Assembly: GCF_004011835.1 (NCBI RefSeq)
Contig: NZ_RKLN01000004.1
Span: 380,318-444,317 of the forward strand
From: Rhodococcus spongiicola
GTDB taxonomy: Bacteria; Actinomycetota; Actinomycetes; Mycobacteriales; Mycobacteriaceae
Direction of reading: 5' to 3'
DNA length: 64,000 nt
Shown one piece after another: positions 53,494 to 62,146 of this stretch (its first letter is position 1; each line of letters opens with the position of its first letter). Under the pieces are notes generated by a model, which searched no databases, was not told the DNA's origin, and was given only the letters and a program-made list of their open reading frames with translations. The translations under genes were made by a program, and so were the position numbers.

Positions 53494-54027
53494 ATGTCAC
53501 GTTCCGTTGTTGCATCCAAGCGAGTCACTGCGACGCTCGCTCTGGCTTGTTCTCTCGCCTTGTCGGCCGGCACTGCCACCGCGACCGCCGCGTCGTCTCC
53601 CTTCGATCTGCTGTTTTCTGGATCGGCCGGAGGCGGATCCACCGGTTCGGTGGATACCGCGGTCGTTCAAGAGATCGTCTCGGCCACCAACGCCGAACGC
53701 CGCGCCCGTGGGCTGCGGCCGCTCGCAGTCGATTCTGCCCTCACCGGGATCGCGCAGGGGTGGTCGAACGTGATGGCGACAACAGGCAATTTGCGCCACA
53801 ACCCGTCGTACACGCGGGACATGCGGCCCGGATGGACCTGGGCGGCCGAGAACATCATCAACGGACGGCCTCCCGAGTCCGGTACTGATCTGGTGAGGCG
53901 GTGGATGAACAGCCCCGGTCACCGCGCCAATATCCTCAATCCGGACTTCACTCACATCGGCGTCGGCTATGCGACTTCCGGATCTGATGGCCGCCACTAC
54001 GCCACCCAGAATTTCGGTGCCTACTGA
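53494..54027 (+). CDS. Secreted CAP-domain (SCP/PR-1) protein
   Basis: A 177-residue exported protein. The signal peptide covers about 1-33 (basic start, SLALSAGTATATAA). The CAP domain follows: VSATNAERRARGLRPLAVDSALTGIAQGWS, then LRHNPSY, a WAAENIINGRP segment, MNSPGHRANILNPDFTHIGVGYA and YATQNFG. The HxxxxxxxxxE/H cleft residues of CAP proteins are represented by LRHN, AEN and GHR. AGGAG lies about 13 bases upstream of ATG. Function in bacteria is unclear; a lipid- or cation-binding exported role is common in the family. Confidence 0.9.
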   Translation: MSRSVVASKRVTATLALACSLALSAGTATATAASSPFDLLFSGSAGGGSTGSVDTAVVQEIVSATNAERRARGLRPLAVDSALTGIAQGWSNVMATTGNLRHNPSYTRDMRPGWTWAAENIINGRPPESGTDLVRRWMNSPGHRANILNPDFTHIGVGYATSGSDGRHYATQNFGAY

Positions 54028-54064
54028 ACCCCGATCCACTGATCAGGGCTGAACGAATGGCGTT

Positions 54065-54111
54065 CACGGGAACCGTACCTCGTCGGCAGTTTGCCGAGGT
54101 GCGGTCCCGTG
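54065..54111 (+). terminator. Hairpin after the CAP gene
   Basis: CACGGGAACCGTACCTCG (54065-54082) pairs with CGAGGTGCGGTCCCGTG (54095-54111), with one bulge and a mismatch, around a 12-base loop. It lies 38 bases after the CAP stop. Confidence 0.7.
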
Positions 54112-54246
54112 TGCTCCGCCGCCTCGCCCCTAGCGGAGGCAGGCCTGCCCACCTCCATCCCCGACCCGGGTAGCCCTGACCCGGGTAGCACCGACACGCG
54201 GGACACGCAGGACGGAACCCGTGCGAAGTCGGTATCGGGTGTCACT

Positions 54247-55344
54247 ATGGACCCCGTGGACCTGCCGATTGTGCCACCTCTGCAACCGATGCTGGCCAAG
54301 GCCGCATCCGGTGTGCCAGTGCAGCCTGTCGGCGAGCCCGTGTGGTCGTACGAGCCGAAGTGGGACGGCTTCCGCGCCATCGTGTTCCGGGACGGCGATG
54401 CGGTGGTGTTCGGCTCGCGCGGCGGTAAGGACCTGGCACGATACTTCCCCGAAATGGTCGACGCGGTCCGCGCCGAACTGCCGCCGCGTTGCGTCGTCGA
54501 CGGCGAACTGGTGGTGCCGCGCGAGATCGGCGGTCGGACCCGGCTGGACTGGGGTGCGCTGTCCGAGCGTATCCACCCCGCAGACAGTCGCGTCCGGTTG
54601 CTCTCGAAGGAGAGCCCTGCGCATTTCGTCGGATTCGATCTGCTGGCACTCGACGACGAAGACCTGACCTCACTTCCGTTCTCCGACCGCCGCACCGCGC
54701 TGCTCGGAGCCGTCGGAGGCGGGGCCCTTGCAGGTGGGGTGCGCTGCCACGTCACGGCTGCCACCCGCGACGCCGCAACGGCGAAGCGCTGGTTCGAGAC
54801 ATTCGAGGGCGCCGGGTTGGACGGTGTCGTCGCCAAACGGCTCGATGGTCACTACCGTCCGAACAAGCGGGAGATGGTGAAGGTCAAGCATTCTCGCACC
54901 GCTGATGTGGTGGCGATCGGCTACCGGCCGCACAAGAGCCAGCCGGGCATAGGGTCGATCCTGCTGGGCCTGTACGATGGCGACGAACTCCGCATGGTCG
55001 GGGGCGCTTCTGCGTTCACCGCGAAGCGTCGTGTCGAACTGCTCGCCGAACTCGAGCCCCTGCGGGTGGGCGATGACGTCGTCGCGGAGGGCGAGGCCAC
55101 CCGGTGGCGGTCGAGCGCCGACCGTAGCTGGATTCCATTGCGGCCCCTACGAGTTCTCGAGGTCGCGTATGACCAGATGGAAGGAGAGCTCGGGGAGGTC
55201 GGGAGCCGGGTGGGCGTGCGTTTTCGGCACGCGGCGCGATTCCTGCGTTGGCGGCCGGACCGGTCGCCGGAGTCGTGCACGTTCGAGCAACTCGAGGTCC
55301 CGCTGCGTTACGACCTCGCCGACGTCCTGGCGAGAGAGCGCTGA
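54247..55344 (+). CDS. ligC: ATP-dependent DNA ligase, LigC-type
   Basis: A 365-residue nucleotidyltransferase ligase. Motif I is EPKWDGFRA with the adenylated Lys; further motifs are VVFGSRGGKDL, VDGELVV, FVGFDLLAL, GAGLDGVVAKR (motif IV) and REMVKVKH (motif V). The OB-fold domain follows, with GIGSILLGLYDGDELRMVGG and the C-terminal VRFRHAARFLRWRPDR. ATG 54247 begins the domain. The gene is followed 2 bases later by a Prim-Pol gene, the arrangement of mycobacterial ligC with Prim-PolC, which act together in short-gap excision repair. No Ku gene is present in the window. Confidence 0.9.
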   Translation: MDPVDLPIVPPLQPMLAKAASGVPVQPVGEPVWSYEPKWDGFRAIVFRDGDAVVFGSRGGKDLARYFPEMVDAVRAELPPRCVVDGELVVPREIGGRTRLDWGALSERIHPADSRVRLLSKESPAHFVGFDLLALDDEDLTSLPFSDRRTALLGAVGGGALAGGVRCHVTAATRDAATAKRWFETFEGAGLDGVVAKRLDGHYRPNKREMVKVKHSRTADVVAIGYRPHKSQPGIGSILLGLYDGDELRMVGGASAFTAKRRVELLAELEPLRVGDDVVAEGEATRWRSSADRSWIPLRPLRVLEVAYDQMEGELGEVGSRVGVRFRHAARFLRWRPDRSPESCTFEQLEVPLRYDLADVLARER

Positions 55345-55346
55345 CC

Positions 55347-56393
55347 ATGGCCGGCGCCAACCGTGGCAGCGCGGAGGAACTCGACGTCGACGGTGTCGCC
55401 GTACGACTGTCGAATCCGGACAAGATCTACTTTCCACGGCTCGGGCCCGGGGGCGGAACCAAGCGGCATCTGGTCGAGTACTACCGCAAAGTGGCCACCG
55501 GTGGTGGGTTGCTGCGGGCACTGCGGGACCGGCCGACGCACCTGGAGCGGTACCCGGACGGCGTCGAGGGTGAGCAGATCTACCAGAAGCGAGTACCGGC
55601 CAAGCGTCCCGAGCACGTCGCGTCGTGCGAGGTCATGTTCCCGTCGGGGCGCACCGCCGACGTCCTGCGAGTACGCAGCGCCGCCGACATCGTCTGGGCG
55701 GCGAATCTGGGCACGATCACGTTTCACCCGTGGGCGGTGCGGTGCGCCGACGTCGAGCATCCCGACGAACTGCGGATCGACTTGGATCCGCAACCGGGCA
55801 CCGACTTCGACGACGCCCGAGGGGTCGCGCTCGACGTCCTGCAACCGCTGCTCGACGAACTGGGGCTTGCCGGGTTCCCGAAGACCTCGGGTGGCCGCGG
55901 GCTGCACGTCTACATCCGTATCGAGCCGCGATGGGACTTCGTCGAGGTGCGCCGCGCCGGCATCGCACTGTGTCGGGAGATCGAGCGCCGCAGCGACGAC
56001 AGGGCGACGACGGCCTGGTGGAAGGAGGAACGCGGCAAACGCGTCTTTCTCGACTTCAATCAGAACGCCCGCGACAAGACCATCGCCTCGGCGTACTCGG
56101 TGCGCAACACCCGGTCAGCGACGGTCTCCACCCCGGTGACCTGGGCGGAGCTGGCGTCCGTCGAGCCCGACGACTTCACGATCGCAACGGTCCCGGCCCT
56201 GCTGGCGGGCCGCGGCGATCCGATGGTGACGCTCGACGACGTCGCGCATTCGCTCGAGGGTCTGCTCGAGATGGCGGAGCGGGATGCGGCCGCCGGACTG
56301 GGGGACCTGCCGTATCCGCCGAACCATCCCAAGATGCCCGGCGAACCGAAACGAGTGCAGCCGAGCCGTGACCGCAACCGGAAGGGGGATTGA
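55347..56393 (+). CDS. LigD-type polymerase domain protein (Prim-PolC-like)
   Basis: A 348-residue archaeo-eukaryotic primase-polymerase fold protein. Marks: VRLSNPDKIYFP at the start, HLVEYYRKVA, RYPDGVEGEQIYQKRVP, the metal-binding DxD in ELRIDLDPQPG, SGGRGLHVYIRI with the active His, and NQNARDKTIASAYSVR. It is a stand-alone Pol domain, without nuclease or ligase domains. The start is 2 bases after the ligC stop, so they are coupled. Mycobacterial Prim-PolC fills short gaps with ribonucleotides; that function is inferred by family and context. Confidence 0.9.
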   Translation: MAGANRGSAEELDVDGVAVRLSNPDKIYFPRLGPGGGTKRHLVEYYRKVATGGGLLRALRDRPTHLERYPDGVEGEQIYQKRVPAKRPEHVASCEVMFPSGRTADVLRVRSAADIVWAANLGTITFHPWAVRCADVEHPDELRIDLDPQPGTDFDDARGVALDVLQPLLDELGLAGFPKTSGGRGLHVYIRIEPRWDFVEVRRAGIALCREIERRSDDRATTAWWKEERGKRVFLDFNQNARDKTIASAYSVRNTRSATVSTPVTWAELASVEPDDFTIATVPALLAGRGDPMVTLDDVAHSLEGLLEMAERDAAAGLGDLPYPPNHPKMPGEPKRVQPSRDRNRKGD

Positions 56394-56519
56394 TCGGTCG
56401 TTTGACCAGCATGGGAAAGGTCCTAACCAGCCCGTTTGTCCGTTTTGCTCGCCGGCAGGTACTTCCACCCGTAAGCTGCGCCAATCACAATGGTCTGAGG
56501 AGCGGAATCGGAGGTCGCG

Positions 56520-57758
56520 ATGACGATCCATGTGGAGCGTGGACGCGAGTTGCGGGCAGCTGCGCCGGCGCAACCCCAGGTAGGGGCGCCGATCGCACCT
56601 GCGCGCACGGAGATGCTGGTCGATCCCCGATTCCTCCCGCTCGCGGACCGTTTCTTCTCGATGTACCGCCAGCCGCAGAACGGCGGCGGTGCGCTCGTTG
56701 CATACGTGCACGGACAGAAGGTCATCGACATCTGGGCCGGCTACGCCGACCGTGACCGTCGGTGGAACCGCGACACGATCGCGCTGTCGTTCTCGACCGG
56801 CAAGGGCGTGGCCAGCACGATCGTCCACCGCCTGTCCGAGCGCGGCATCGTCGACTACGACGCGCCGGTCGCCACGTACTGGCCGGAGTTCGCGGCCGCC
56901 GGCAAGGAATCGATCACGATTCGCGACGTGCTGACGCACCGAACGGGCTTGCACAAGGTCCGCGGTCTCGTGCCGGGTCGGCTCGGGCTCCTGGACTACG
57001 ACACCGTCATCGAGGCGCTTGCCGCATCGGCTCCGGACCGGCGTCGACACCGTGGTCCGGGGTATCACGCCGTCACGTTCGGCTGGCTGGTTGCCGAGAC
57101 GATCTCGCGCGCGACCGGTAAGCCCTTCACCGACGTCGTCCGCGAGGAGATCGCCGAACCGCTCGGGCTGGACGAGTTCTGGTACCAGGTGCCGGCCGAT
57201 CAGAAGCCGAGGATCGCGAAGCTGTTCCCGAACATCAATCCTGGCCTCGACTGGCGGTTGACGTCGTCCGTTCTGTCGCGCATGGGACCGCTGCGTGGGC
57301 TTGCGGAGGCCGCGATGCCCGACGGGTTCGACGAACTCGTTCGCAACCCCGCCGTCCACGATTCGGTCATGCCCGGATGGAACGGCGTGTTCAGTGCCCG
57401 GTCCCTCGCCCGCATGTACGCCGCGATCGCGAACGACGGCGTCATCGACGGCACCCGCTTCCTGCAGTCCGAGACCCTCGAGCAGATGGGTGAGGTTCAG
57501 ACCCGCGACCGGGACTACGTGCTGGGTATCAAGCTGGCGTGGCGTCTCGGGTATCACCCGCCGATTCTGGCCAGCCGAGCGCAGCCGACCCGAGGGCTCG
57601 GCCACTACGGGGTCGGTGGGTCCGGTGCGTACGCGGACCCGGAGACGGGGCTTGCGCTCGCGTTCGTGACCAACCGGCTCGGCAACGCCGTCACCGCCTT
57701 CGGTGACCTGCGACTGGCTCGGCTGGGAGCCGAGGCCCAGGCAATCATGCGTTCGTGA
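56520..57758 (+). CDS. Serine hydrolase, beta-lactamase/esterase fold (LipE-like)
   Basis: A 412-residue class C beta-lactamase-related esterase. The nucleophile lies in SFSTGK, with Ser92 and Lys95 forming SxxK; a Tyr motif is seen at YHAVTFGW (YxN variant), and a C-terminal GLGHYGVGGSGAYADPETGL holds the KTG-equivalent HYG. No signal peptide is seen, so it is probably cytoplasmic or cell-associated like mycobacterial LipE/LipD. GGAGG precedes ATG. It forms an operon with the dodecin gene 12 bases downstream. Confidence 0.87.
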   Translation: MTIHVERGRELRAAAPAQPQVGAPIAPARTEMLVDPRFLPLADRFFSMYRQPQNGGGALVAYVHGQKVIDIWAGYADRDRRWNRDTIALSFSTGKGVASTIVHRLSERGIVDYDAPVATYWPEFAAAGKESITIRDVLTHRTGLHKVRGLVPGRLGLLDYDTVIEALAASAPDRRRHRGPGYHAVTFGWLVAETISRATGKPFTDVVREEIAEPLGLDEFWYQVPADQKPRIAKLFPNINPGLDWRLTSSVLSRMGPLRGLAEAAMPDGFDELVRNPAVHDSVMPGWNGVFSARSLARMYAAIANDGVIDGTRFLQSETLEQMGEVQTRDRDYVLGIKLAWRLGYHPPILASRAQPTRGLGHYGVGGSGAYADPETGLALAFVTNRLGNAVTAFGDLRLARLGAEAQAIMRS

Positions 57759-57770
57759 GGAGGTCTGCCG

Positions 57771-57977
57771 ATGAGTAGCCACGTCTATCGGGTGATCAAG
57801 GTGGTGGGGTCGTCGCCCGACGGCGTCGATGCCGCGATCGCCAACGCCATCGACCGTGTGAGCGCGACGATGCGAAATCTCGACTGGTTCGAAGTGGTGG
57901 AGACCCGCGGCCACATCGAGAATGGATCGATCGCTCACACACAGGTGACGCTCGAGGTCGGGTTTCGGCTCGAGTAG
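57771..57977 (+). CDS. Dodecin (flavin-binding storage protein)
   Basis: A 68-residue dodecin, which assembles as a dodecamer binding flavins or CoA for storage and protection. The whole length aligns: HVYRVIKVVGSSPDGVDAAI, then RVSATMRNLDWFEVVETRGH with Trp39, the flavin-stacking residue, and the end GSIAHTQVTLEVGFRLE. GAGGAGG lies 7 bases before the ATG. Co-transcribed with the upstream hydrolase. Confidence 0.92.
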   Translation: MSSHVYRVIKVVGSSPDGVDAAIANAIDRVSATMRNLDWFEVVETRGHIENGSIAHTQVTLEVGFRLE

Positions 57978-58052
57978 GGTCCGGCTCGGGAAGCGGGGGA
58001 CGGCAGTGCCGCCCACCGGATCACGTGCCGGTCACAGGGAATCTCGACCGAA

Positions 58053-58070
58053 ACTGGAACACGTTATAGT
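58053..58070 (+). promoter_or_regulatory. KstR-type operator overlapping the promoter of the ferredoxin-reductase gene
   Basis: ACTGGAACACGTTATAGT has the form ACTnnAAC-nn-GTTnnAGT, and contains the published KstR core TnnAACnnGTTnnA. Its last six bases, TATAGT (58065-58070), form a good -10 box 46 bases before the start codon, so binding would block transcription. A second inverted repeat, CCGAAACTG (58048-58056) with CAGTTTCGG (58085-58093), encloses it. Confidence 0.65.
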
Positions 58071-58116
58071 CTGACCGAGTACGACAGTTTCGGTTGGGTA
58101 CAGGTAGGGAAGAACT

Positions 58117-59808
58117 GTGGCTTATGTGATTACGCAGGCGTGCTGCAACGATGCATCGTGTGTGGACGTTTGTCCCGTGAATTGCATTCATCCGACTCCG
58201 GACGAGCCGGAGTTCGCGACCACGGAGATGCTCTACATCGATCCGCAGACGTGCATCGACTGCGGTGCGTGCGTCGACGAATGCCCGGTCGACGCGATCT
58301 TCGGCGACAACGAACTCAGCGAGGCCGATGCGGTCTACGCCGATATCAACGCGAGCTACTACGAGAAGCATCCGATCGGCCCCGACTGGCCCGAGCTGCC
58401 CGAGCCGCGCATGCTCAGCGCCGACCTCGGGACCTTGCGTGTCGCGATCGTCGGCTCCGGCCCGGCCGCTTGCTATGCCGCAATCGAACTCACCTCACGC
58501 CCGCGGGTCGAGGTCGATATGTTCGACCGCCTCCCCACGCCGTACGGGCTGGTCCGCGCCGGTGTCGCGCCCGACCATCCCGGTACCAAGGGGGTCGCCG
58601 ACGTCTTCCGCTCTGCCCTGAGCAAGCGTTCGGTGCACTGCCACTTCAACGTCGAGGTCGGTCAGCACGTCAGCCATGCCGAGCTGCTCGAGCATCATCA
58701 CGCGGTCATCTACGCCGTCGGCGCGGCCAGCGATCGTCGTCTCGGTGTGCCCGGCGAGGATCTGCCCGGATCCCACGCCGCCACCGAATTCGTCGCCTGG
58801 TACAACGGCCACCCGGATTACACCGACCACACGTTCGACCTTTCCGGCGAGCGCGCGGTCATCATCGGGAACGGCAACGTCGCCCTGGACGTCGCCCGCA
58901 TCCTCGTCACCGACCCGGACGAGCTCGCCAAGACGGACATGGCCGAGCACGCCCTCGAGGCGCTGCGGCACAGCAACATCCGTGAGGTCGTCATCGTCGG
59001 ACGTCGCGGTCCGGCACAGGCCGCTTACACCAACCCCGAGCTGATCGCCCTCGGTCAGATGGCCGACGTCGACATCGTCGTCGACCCGGACGAGGTGGTC
59101 CTCGACTCGGCCAGCCGCGCGTGGATCGACGGCCCCGATTCGGAGCCGTCCGAGAAGCTCAAGGTCCGCCAGGTCGAGGAGTTCGCGAAGCGGACCAGCT
59201 CCGACAGCCGCAAGCGGATCGTGCTGCGCTACCTCGCCTCGCCCGAGGAGGTGCTCGGCGACGGGCGCGTCGAGGGCATCCGTCTCGTGCGCAACGAGCT
59301 CGTCGCCGACGCCGACAACCCGAGCAGGCTCAGCGCGCGCGCCACCGATCACACCGAGACCCTCGAGACCGGGCTGGTGCTGCGGTCGATCGGCTACAAG
59401 GGCCTGCCGGTGGCGGACCTGCCGTTCGACGACCGCCGCGGCGTCGTCCCGAACGAGAACGGCCGCGTCATCGATCCCGAGACCGGCTCCCCCATCCACG
59501 GCGTCTACGTCGCCGGCTGGATCAAGCGCGGACCCACCGGTGTCATCGGTACCAACAAGCATTGTTCTGCAAACACCGTGGACCTGCTGCTGTCCGACTT
59601 CGCGAGTGGTCTGCTCACGCAGCCCGGTCGCGACCAGGAGCACCTGACCGAGCTGATCGGTGAGCGTCAGCCGGACGCCATCGACTACCAGGGCTGGCAG
59701 CGCATCGACAAGAAGGAGCGTGTGCTCGGCTCCGAGAGCGGTCGTGCGCGTACCAAGATCGTCGACGTGGCAGCGATGCTCGAGGCGGCGCGCGGCGAAG
59801 CCGGCTGA
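58117..59808 (+). CDS. fprB: Ferredoxin-fused ferredoxin-NADP+ reductase, FprB-type
   Basis: A 563-residue fusion. Residues 1-105 are a seven-iron ferredoxin with C9..C15..C19-P, C23 and the second cluster motif CIDCGACVDECP. From about 108 it is an adrenodoxin-reductase-like flavoprotein: FAD motif VAIVGSGPAACYAA, GVAPDHPGTKGV, the NADP motif VIIGNGNVALDVARIL, VIVGRRGPAQAAYTNPE, and the end GWIKRGPTGVIGTNKHCSA. Mycobacterial FprB has this layout. GTG 58117 follows AGGGAAG. It would supply electrons to P450s or other oxygenases. A KstR-like site in its promoter suggests a cholesterol-catabolic role such as feeding CYP125 or KshA, by inference. Confidence 0.92.
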   Translation: MAYVITQACCNDASCVDVCPVNCIHPTPDEPEFATTEMLYIDPQTCIDCGACVDECPVDAIFGDNELSEADAVYADINASYYEKHPIGPDWPELPEPRMLSADLGTLRVAIVGSGPAACYAAIELTSRPRVEVDMFDRLPTPYGLVRAGVAPDHPGTKGVADVFRSALSKRSVHCHFNVEVGQHVSHAELLEHHHAVIYAVGAASDRRLGVPGEDLPGSHAATEFVAWYNGHPDYTDHTFDLSGERAVIIGNGNVALDVARILVTDPDELAKTDMAEHALEALRHSNIREVVIVGRRGPAQAAYTNPELIALGQMADVDIVVDPDEVVLDSASRAWIDGPDSEPSEKLKVRQVEEFAKRTSSDSRKRIVLRYLASPEEVLGDGRVEGIRLVRNELVADADNPSRLSARATDHTETLETGLVLRSIGYKGLPVADLPFDDRRGVVPNENGRVIDPETGSPIHGVYVAGWIKRGPTGVIGTNKHCSANTVDLLLSDFASGLLTQPGRDQEHLTELIGERQPDAIDYQGWQRIDKKERVLGSESGRARTKIVDVAAMLEAARGEAG

Positions 59809-59822
59809 GTCCGGGCCCATGG

Positions 59823-59861
59823 CCGGCCGCCGATAGTTCGCGGCGGTCGGGCGGCGGCCGG
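59823..59861. terminator. GC hairpin between convergent genes
   Basis: CCGGCCGCCG (59823-59832) pairs exactly with CGGCGGCCGG (59852-59861) around a 19-base loop, between fprB and the convergent hydrolase gene. Confidence 0.55.
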
Positions 59862-59915
59862 TCGGTGGGCAGCCGACGGCACGGCCGAGGTGTTGACCCG
59901 AGTGGGTGCGGCGTC

Positions 59916-60947
59916 CTAGTCGAGCTCGGCGAGGAACTCGAGCATCGCACTATTTACCTGCTCAGCCGCCTCCATCTGTACGAAATGGCCGACTCCCGGG
60001 ATTATGTGCGTGGAGGTGAGGCCGGGCACGAGCGCCGACATCGCCTCGAGGGGCTTGTCACCCAGCATCTCGAGCACCGGATCCTTCGACCCGGCGATGA
60101 AAGTGGTAGGCACAGTGATCGGCCGGTCGTGCTGGTCCTCGTTCTGGTCCCACACGTAGTCCTCGGCGCGATACCAATTGAGCCCGCCGGTGAACCCCGT
60201 TCTGGCGTACTCCTGTACGTAGTAGTCGAACTCGTCCTCGCTGAGCCACGACCACGGCAACGCCGGCGACTCGGGGAGCACGTCGAGGTACCCGTTGCCC
60301 TCCGACGGATAGTCCCAGCAGTCGAGGTACCTGTTGGCGCCGCTCAGCGCGTAAAAGATCTTGGCCAGAGACGCTTTCGGATCGTCGCCCAGTTCACGGT
60401 CGGCCGGGCCGTGCTCCTGGAAGTAGTGCAGGTGCACGAAGTGCTGCGACGCGAGGTACCGGAAACCAATCGAAGGGCGGATCGGCATACGCGGCATACG
60501 TGGAACACTGAGCTGTTTCAGCGCGCGAACACGTTCCGAAGCCCAGTTCGCCAAATCCCAGGTCAAATGCGCGCCGAAGTCGTGTCCCGAGAAGACCGCC
60601 TGCTCGATGCCGAGGGCGTCGAGCAGGCCCACCATGTCGTCGACGGTGTGGCGGCGGTCGTACGCACGCGGATCCGACGGAGCATCGGTGCGGCCGTAGC
60701 CACGCATGTCGGGTGCAATCGCTCGGTAGCCGGCCGCGGACAAGGCTCGCAGTTGATGCCGCCAGCTGTACCCCAGTCCGGGGAAGCCGTGGCACAGCAC
60801 AACGGGGTCGCCTTCCCCCTGCTCGGTGATGTGCATGTCGATGTCTCCGACACGCACTGTCCGGTGGGTCGGTGTGCTTGCGGGATGGGCCATTCGGGCA
60901 GGATATCCGGGCCGGGGGCTAAGCCGATCGACATGGTAGGCGAGCAC
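59916..60947 (-). CDS. Alpha/beta hydrolase, epoxide hydrolase-like
   Basis: A 343-residue alpha/beta hydrolase. The oxyanion motif is HGFPGLGYSWRHQ, the nucleophile is Asp in GHDFGAHL, PDMRGYGRTDAP precedes it, and the catalytic His is in PGVGHFVQME. A long cap domain has paired Tyr-rich segments (FDYYVQEYARTGFTGGLNWYR), typical of epoxide hydrolases that use two Tyr. GTG 60947 is preceded by AAGGAAAGG and is used here; ATG 60893 gives a shorter form with a weak site. Substrate unknown. Confidence 0.85.
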   Translation of the reverse strand: MLAYHVDRLSPRPGYPARMAHPASTPTHRTVRVGDIDMHITEQGEGDPVVLCHGFPGLGYSWRHQLRALSAAGYRAIAPDMRGYGRTDAPSDPRAYDRRHTVDDMVGLLDALGIEQAVFSGHDFGAHLTWDLANWASERVRALKQLSVPRMPRMPIRPSIGFRYLASQHFVHLHYFQEHGPADRELGDDPKASLAKIFYALSGANRYLDCWDYPSEGNGYLDVLPESPALPWSWLSEDEFDYYVQEYARTGFTGGLNWYRAEDYVWDQNEDQHDRPITVPTTFIAGSKDPVLEMLGDKPLEAMSALVPGLTSTHIIPGVGHFVQMEAAEQVNSAMLEFLAELD

Positions 60948-61000
60948 CCTTTCCTTTCGGTTTCGTTGAACACCTCACGGTTGTCCGTCGCATGTCCGTA

Positions 61001-61059
61001 TGTCCTAATGAAGTGAACCGGGCTCTGCATGTCCCAAATGAAGTGAACCGGGCTCTGCC
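61001..61059. repeat. Tandem 29/30-bp repeat upstream of the L,D-transpeptidase
   Basis: Two adjoining copies, 61001-61029 and 61030-61059, share the core AATGAAGTGAACCGGGCTCT. They differ only by one inserted base and small changes. The preceding bases (60992-61000) repeat TGTCCGTA in part. They lie 35-93 bases before the transpeptidase start and between divergent genes. Confidence 0.8.
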
Positions 61060-61093
61060 CGTGAGACGTCGTCGAACGAGGGAGTACTGCAAC

Positions 61094-62074
61094 ATGACCG
61101 AGACGTCGATCGCAGAGGCCGGTAGGCCTCGCCGTCGATTCGCGCGCGCCGCCGCGCTCGTCGTCACCGCCGCCGCGGCCGGTGCCGCTCTCGTGGCCCC
61201 GGCCCAGGCGGCGCCGCTGTTCCCCGCTGGCCCCCAGGTCCCCGAGACCGCCATGCCGGCCTTCGAGTTACCACGAGTGCAGTTGCCGCCAGGGCTCGAA
61301 CTGCCGACGCAGATCAACGCGGCCCTGCCGTCCGGATCGGTGATGCCGGCCACGCCGCCGATCGGTCCGGCGAACTTCTCGGCTCCGTCGCTGAACCCGG
61401 CACCGGGTGAGGTCGTGGGTATTGCTCAGCCGATCATCATCCGCTTCAACGAGAACATCACGGACCGCGCGGTCGCCGAACGCGCCATTCGCGTCACGAC
61501 CGACCCGCCGGTCGCCGGGCACTTCTACTGGCCGGCGGACAACCAGGTCCGGTGGAAGCCCAACGAGTTCTGGCCGGCCAACATCCGAGTCAGCGTCGAC
61601 GCGGGCGACTCGCACTCGGCGTTCTCGATCGGTGACGCACTCGTCACCGTCGCCGACGACAACACCAAGCAGATCACCGTCAGCCGCAACGGCGAGGTGG
61701 TCAAGACGATGCCGACATCGTTCGGCAAGCCCGGCTACGAGACCCCGAACGGCACCTACATCGTCGGCGAGAAGCACCGCGACATGTACATGGACTCGTC
61801 GACGTACGGGGTGCCGGTCGACGCGCCGGAGGGATACCGGACGTACGTCGAGTACGCCACGCGCATCTCCTACAGCGGCATCTTCGTGCACGCCGCCCCG
61901 TGGTCGGTGAACGCGCAGGGACACCGCAACGTCAGCCACGGCTGCCTCAACGTCAGCACGGCGGACGGCAAGTGGTTCTACGAGAACGCAAAGAAGGGCG
62001 ACCCAGTGATCGTCGTGAACACCGCGGGCGGGACCCTCAGCGGCTACGACGGGCTCGGCGACTGGAATCGTTGA
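61094..62074 (+). CDS. L,D-transpeptidase (YkuD domain) with Ig-like domain
   Basis: A 326-residue exported cell-wall enzyme forming 3-3 peptidoglycan cross-links. The N-terminus has a basic Tat/Sec-like leader (RPRRRFARAAALVVTAAAAG) ending APAQAAP. An Ig-like domain follows (PAPGEVVGIAQPIIIRFNEN to RVSVDAGDSHSAFS), then the YkuD domain with KTMPTSFGKPGYETPNGTY, GIFVHAAPW and the active-site HRNVSHGCLNVS, Cys284. GGGAG precedes ATG 61094. Relatives are mycobacterial Ldt enzymes. It ends in a classical T-tailed terminator. Confidence 0.93.
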   Translation: MTETSIAEAGRPRRRFARAAALVVTAAAAGAALVAPAQAAPLFPAGPQVPETAMPAFELPRVQLPPGLELPTQINAALPSGSVMPATPPIGPANFSAPSLNPAPGEVVGIAQPIIIRFNENITDRAVAERAIRVTTDPPVAGHFYWPADNQVRWKPNEFWPANIRVSVDAGDSHSAFSIGDALVTVADDNTKQITVSRNGEVVKTMPTSFGKPGYETPNGTYIVGEKHRDMYMDSSTYGVPVDAPEGYRTYVEYATRISYSGIFVHAAPWSVNAQGHRNVSHGCLNVSTADGKWFYENAKKGDPVIVVNTAGGTLSGYDGLGDWNR

Positions 62075-62092
62075 CGTCCGGTCGGGAACCCC

Positions 62093-62130
62093 AGGCGCTG
62101 TGCGAGAACGACTCACGCAGCGCCTTTTTC
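62093..62130 (+). terminator. Intrinsic terminator after the L,D-transpeptidase
   Basis: AGGCGCTGTGCG (62093-62104) pairs with CGCAGCGCCT (62116-62125) with one bulge, and is followed by TTTTTC. It is a rare T-run terminator for this window. Confidence 0.85.
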
Positions 62131-62146
62131 GTTCGAGAAGTGACCT

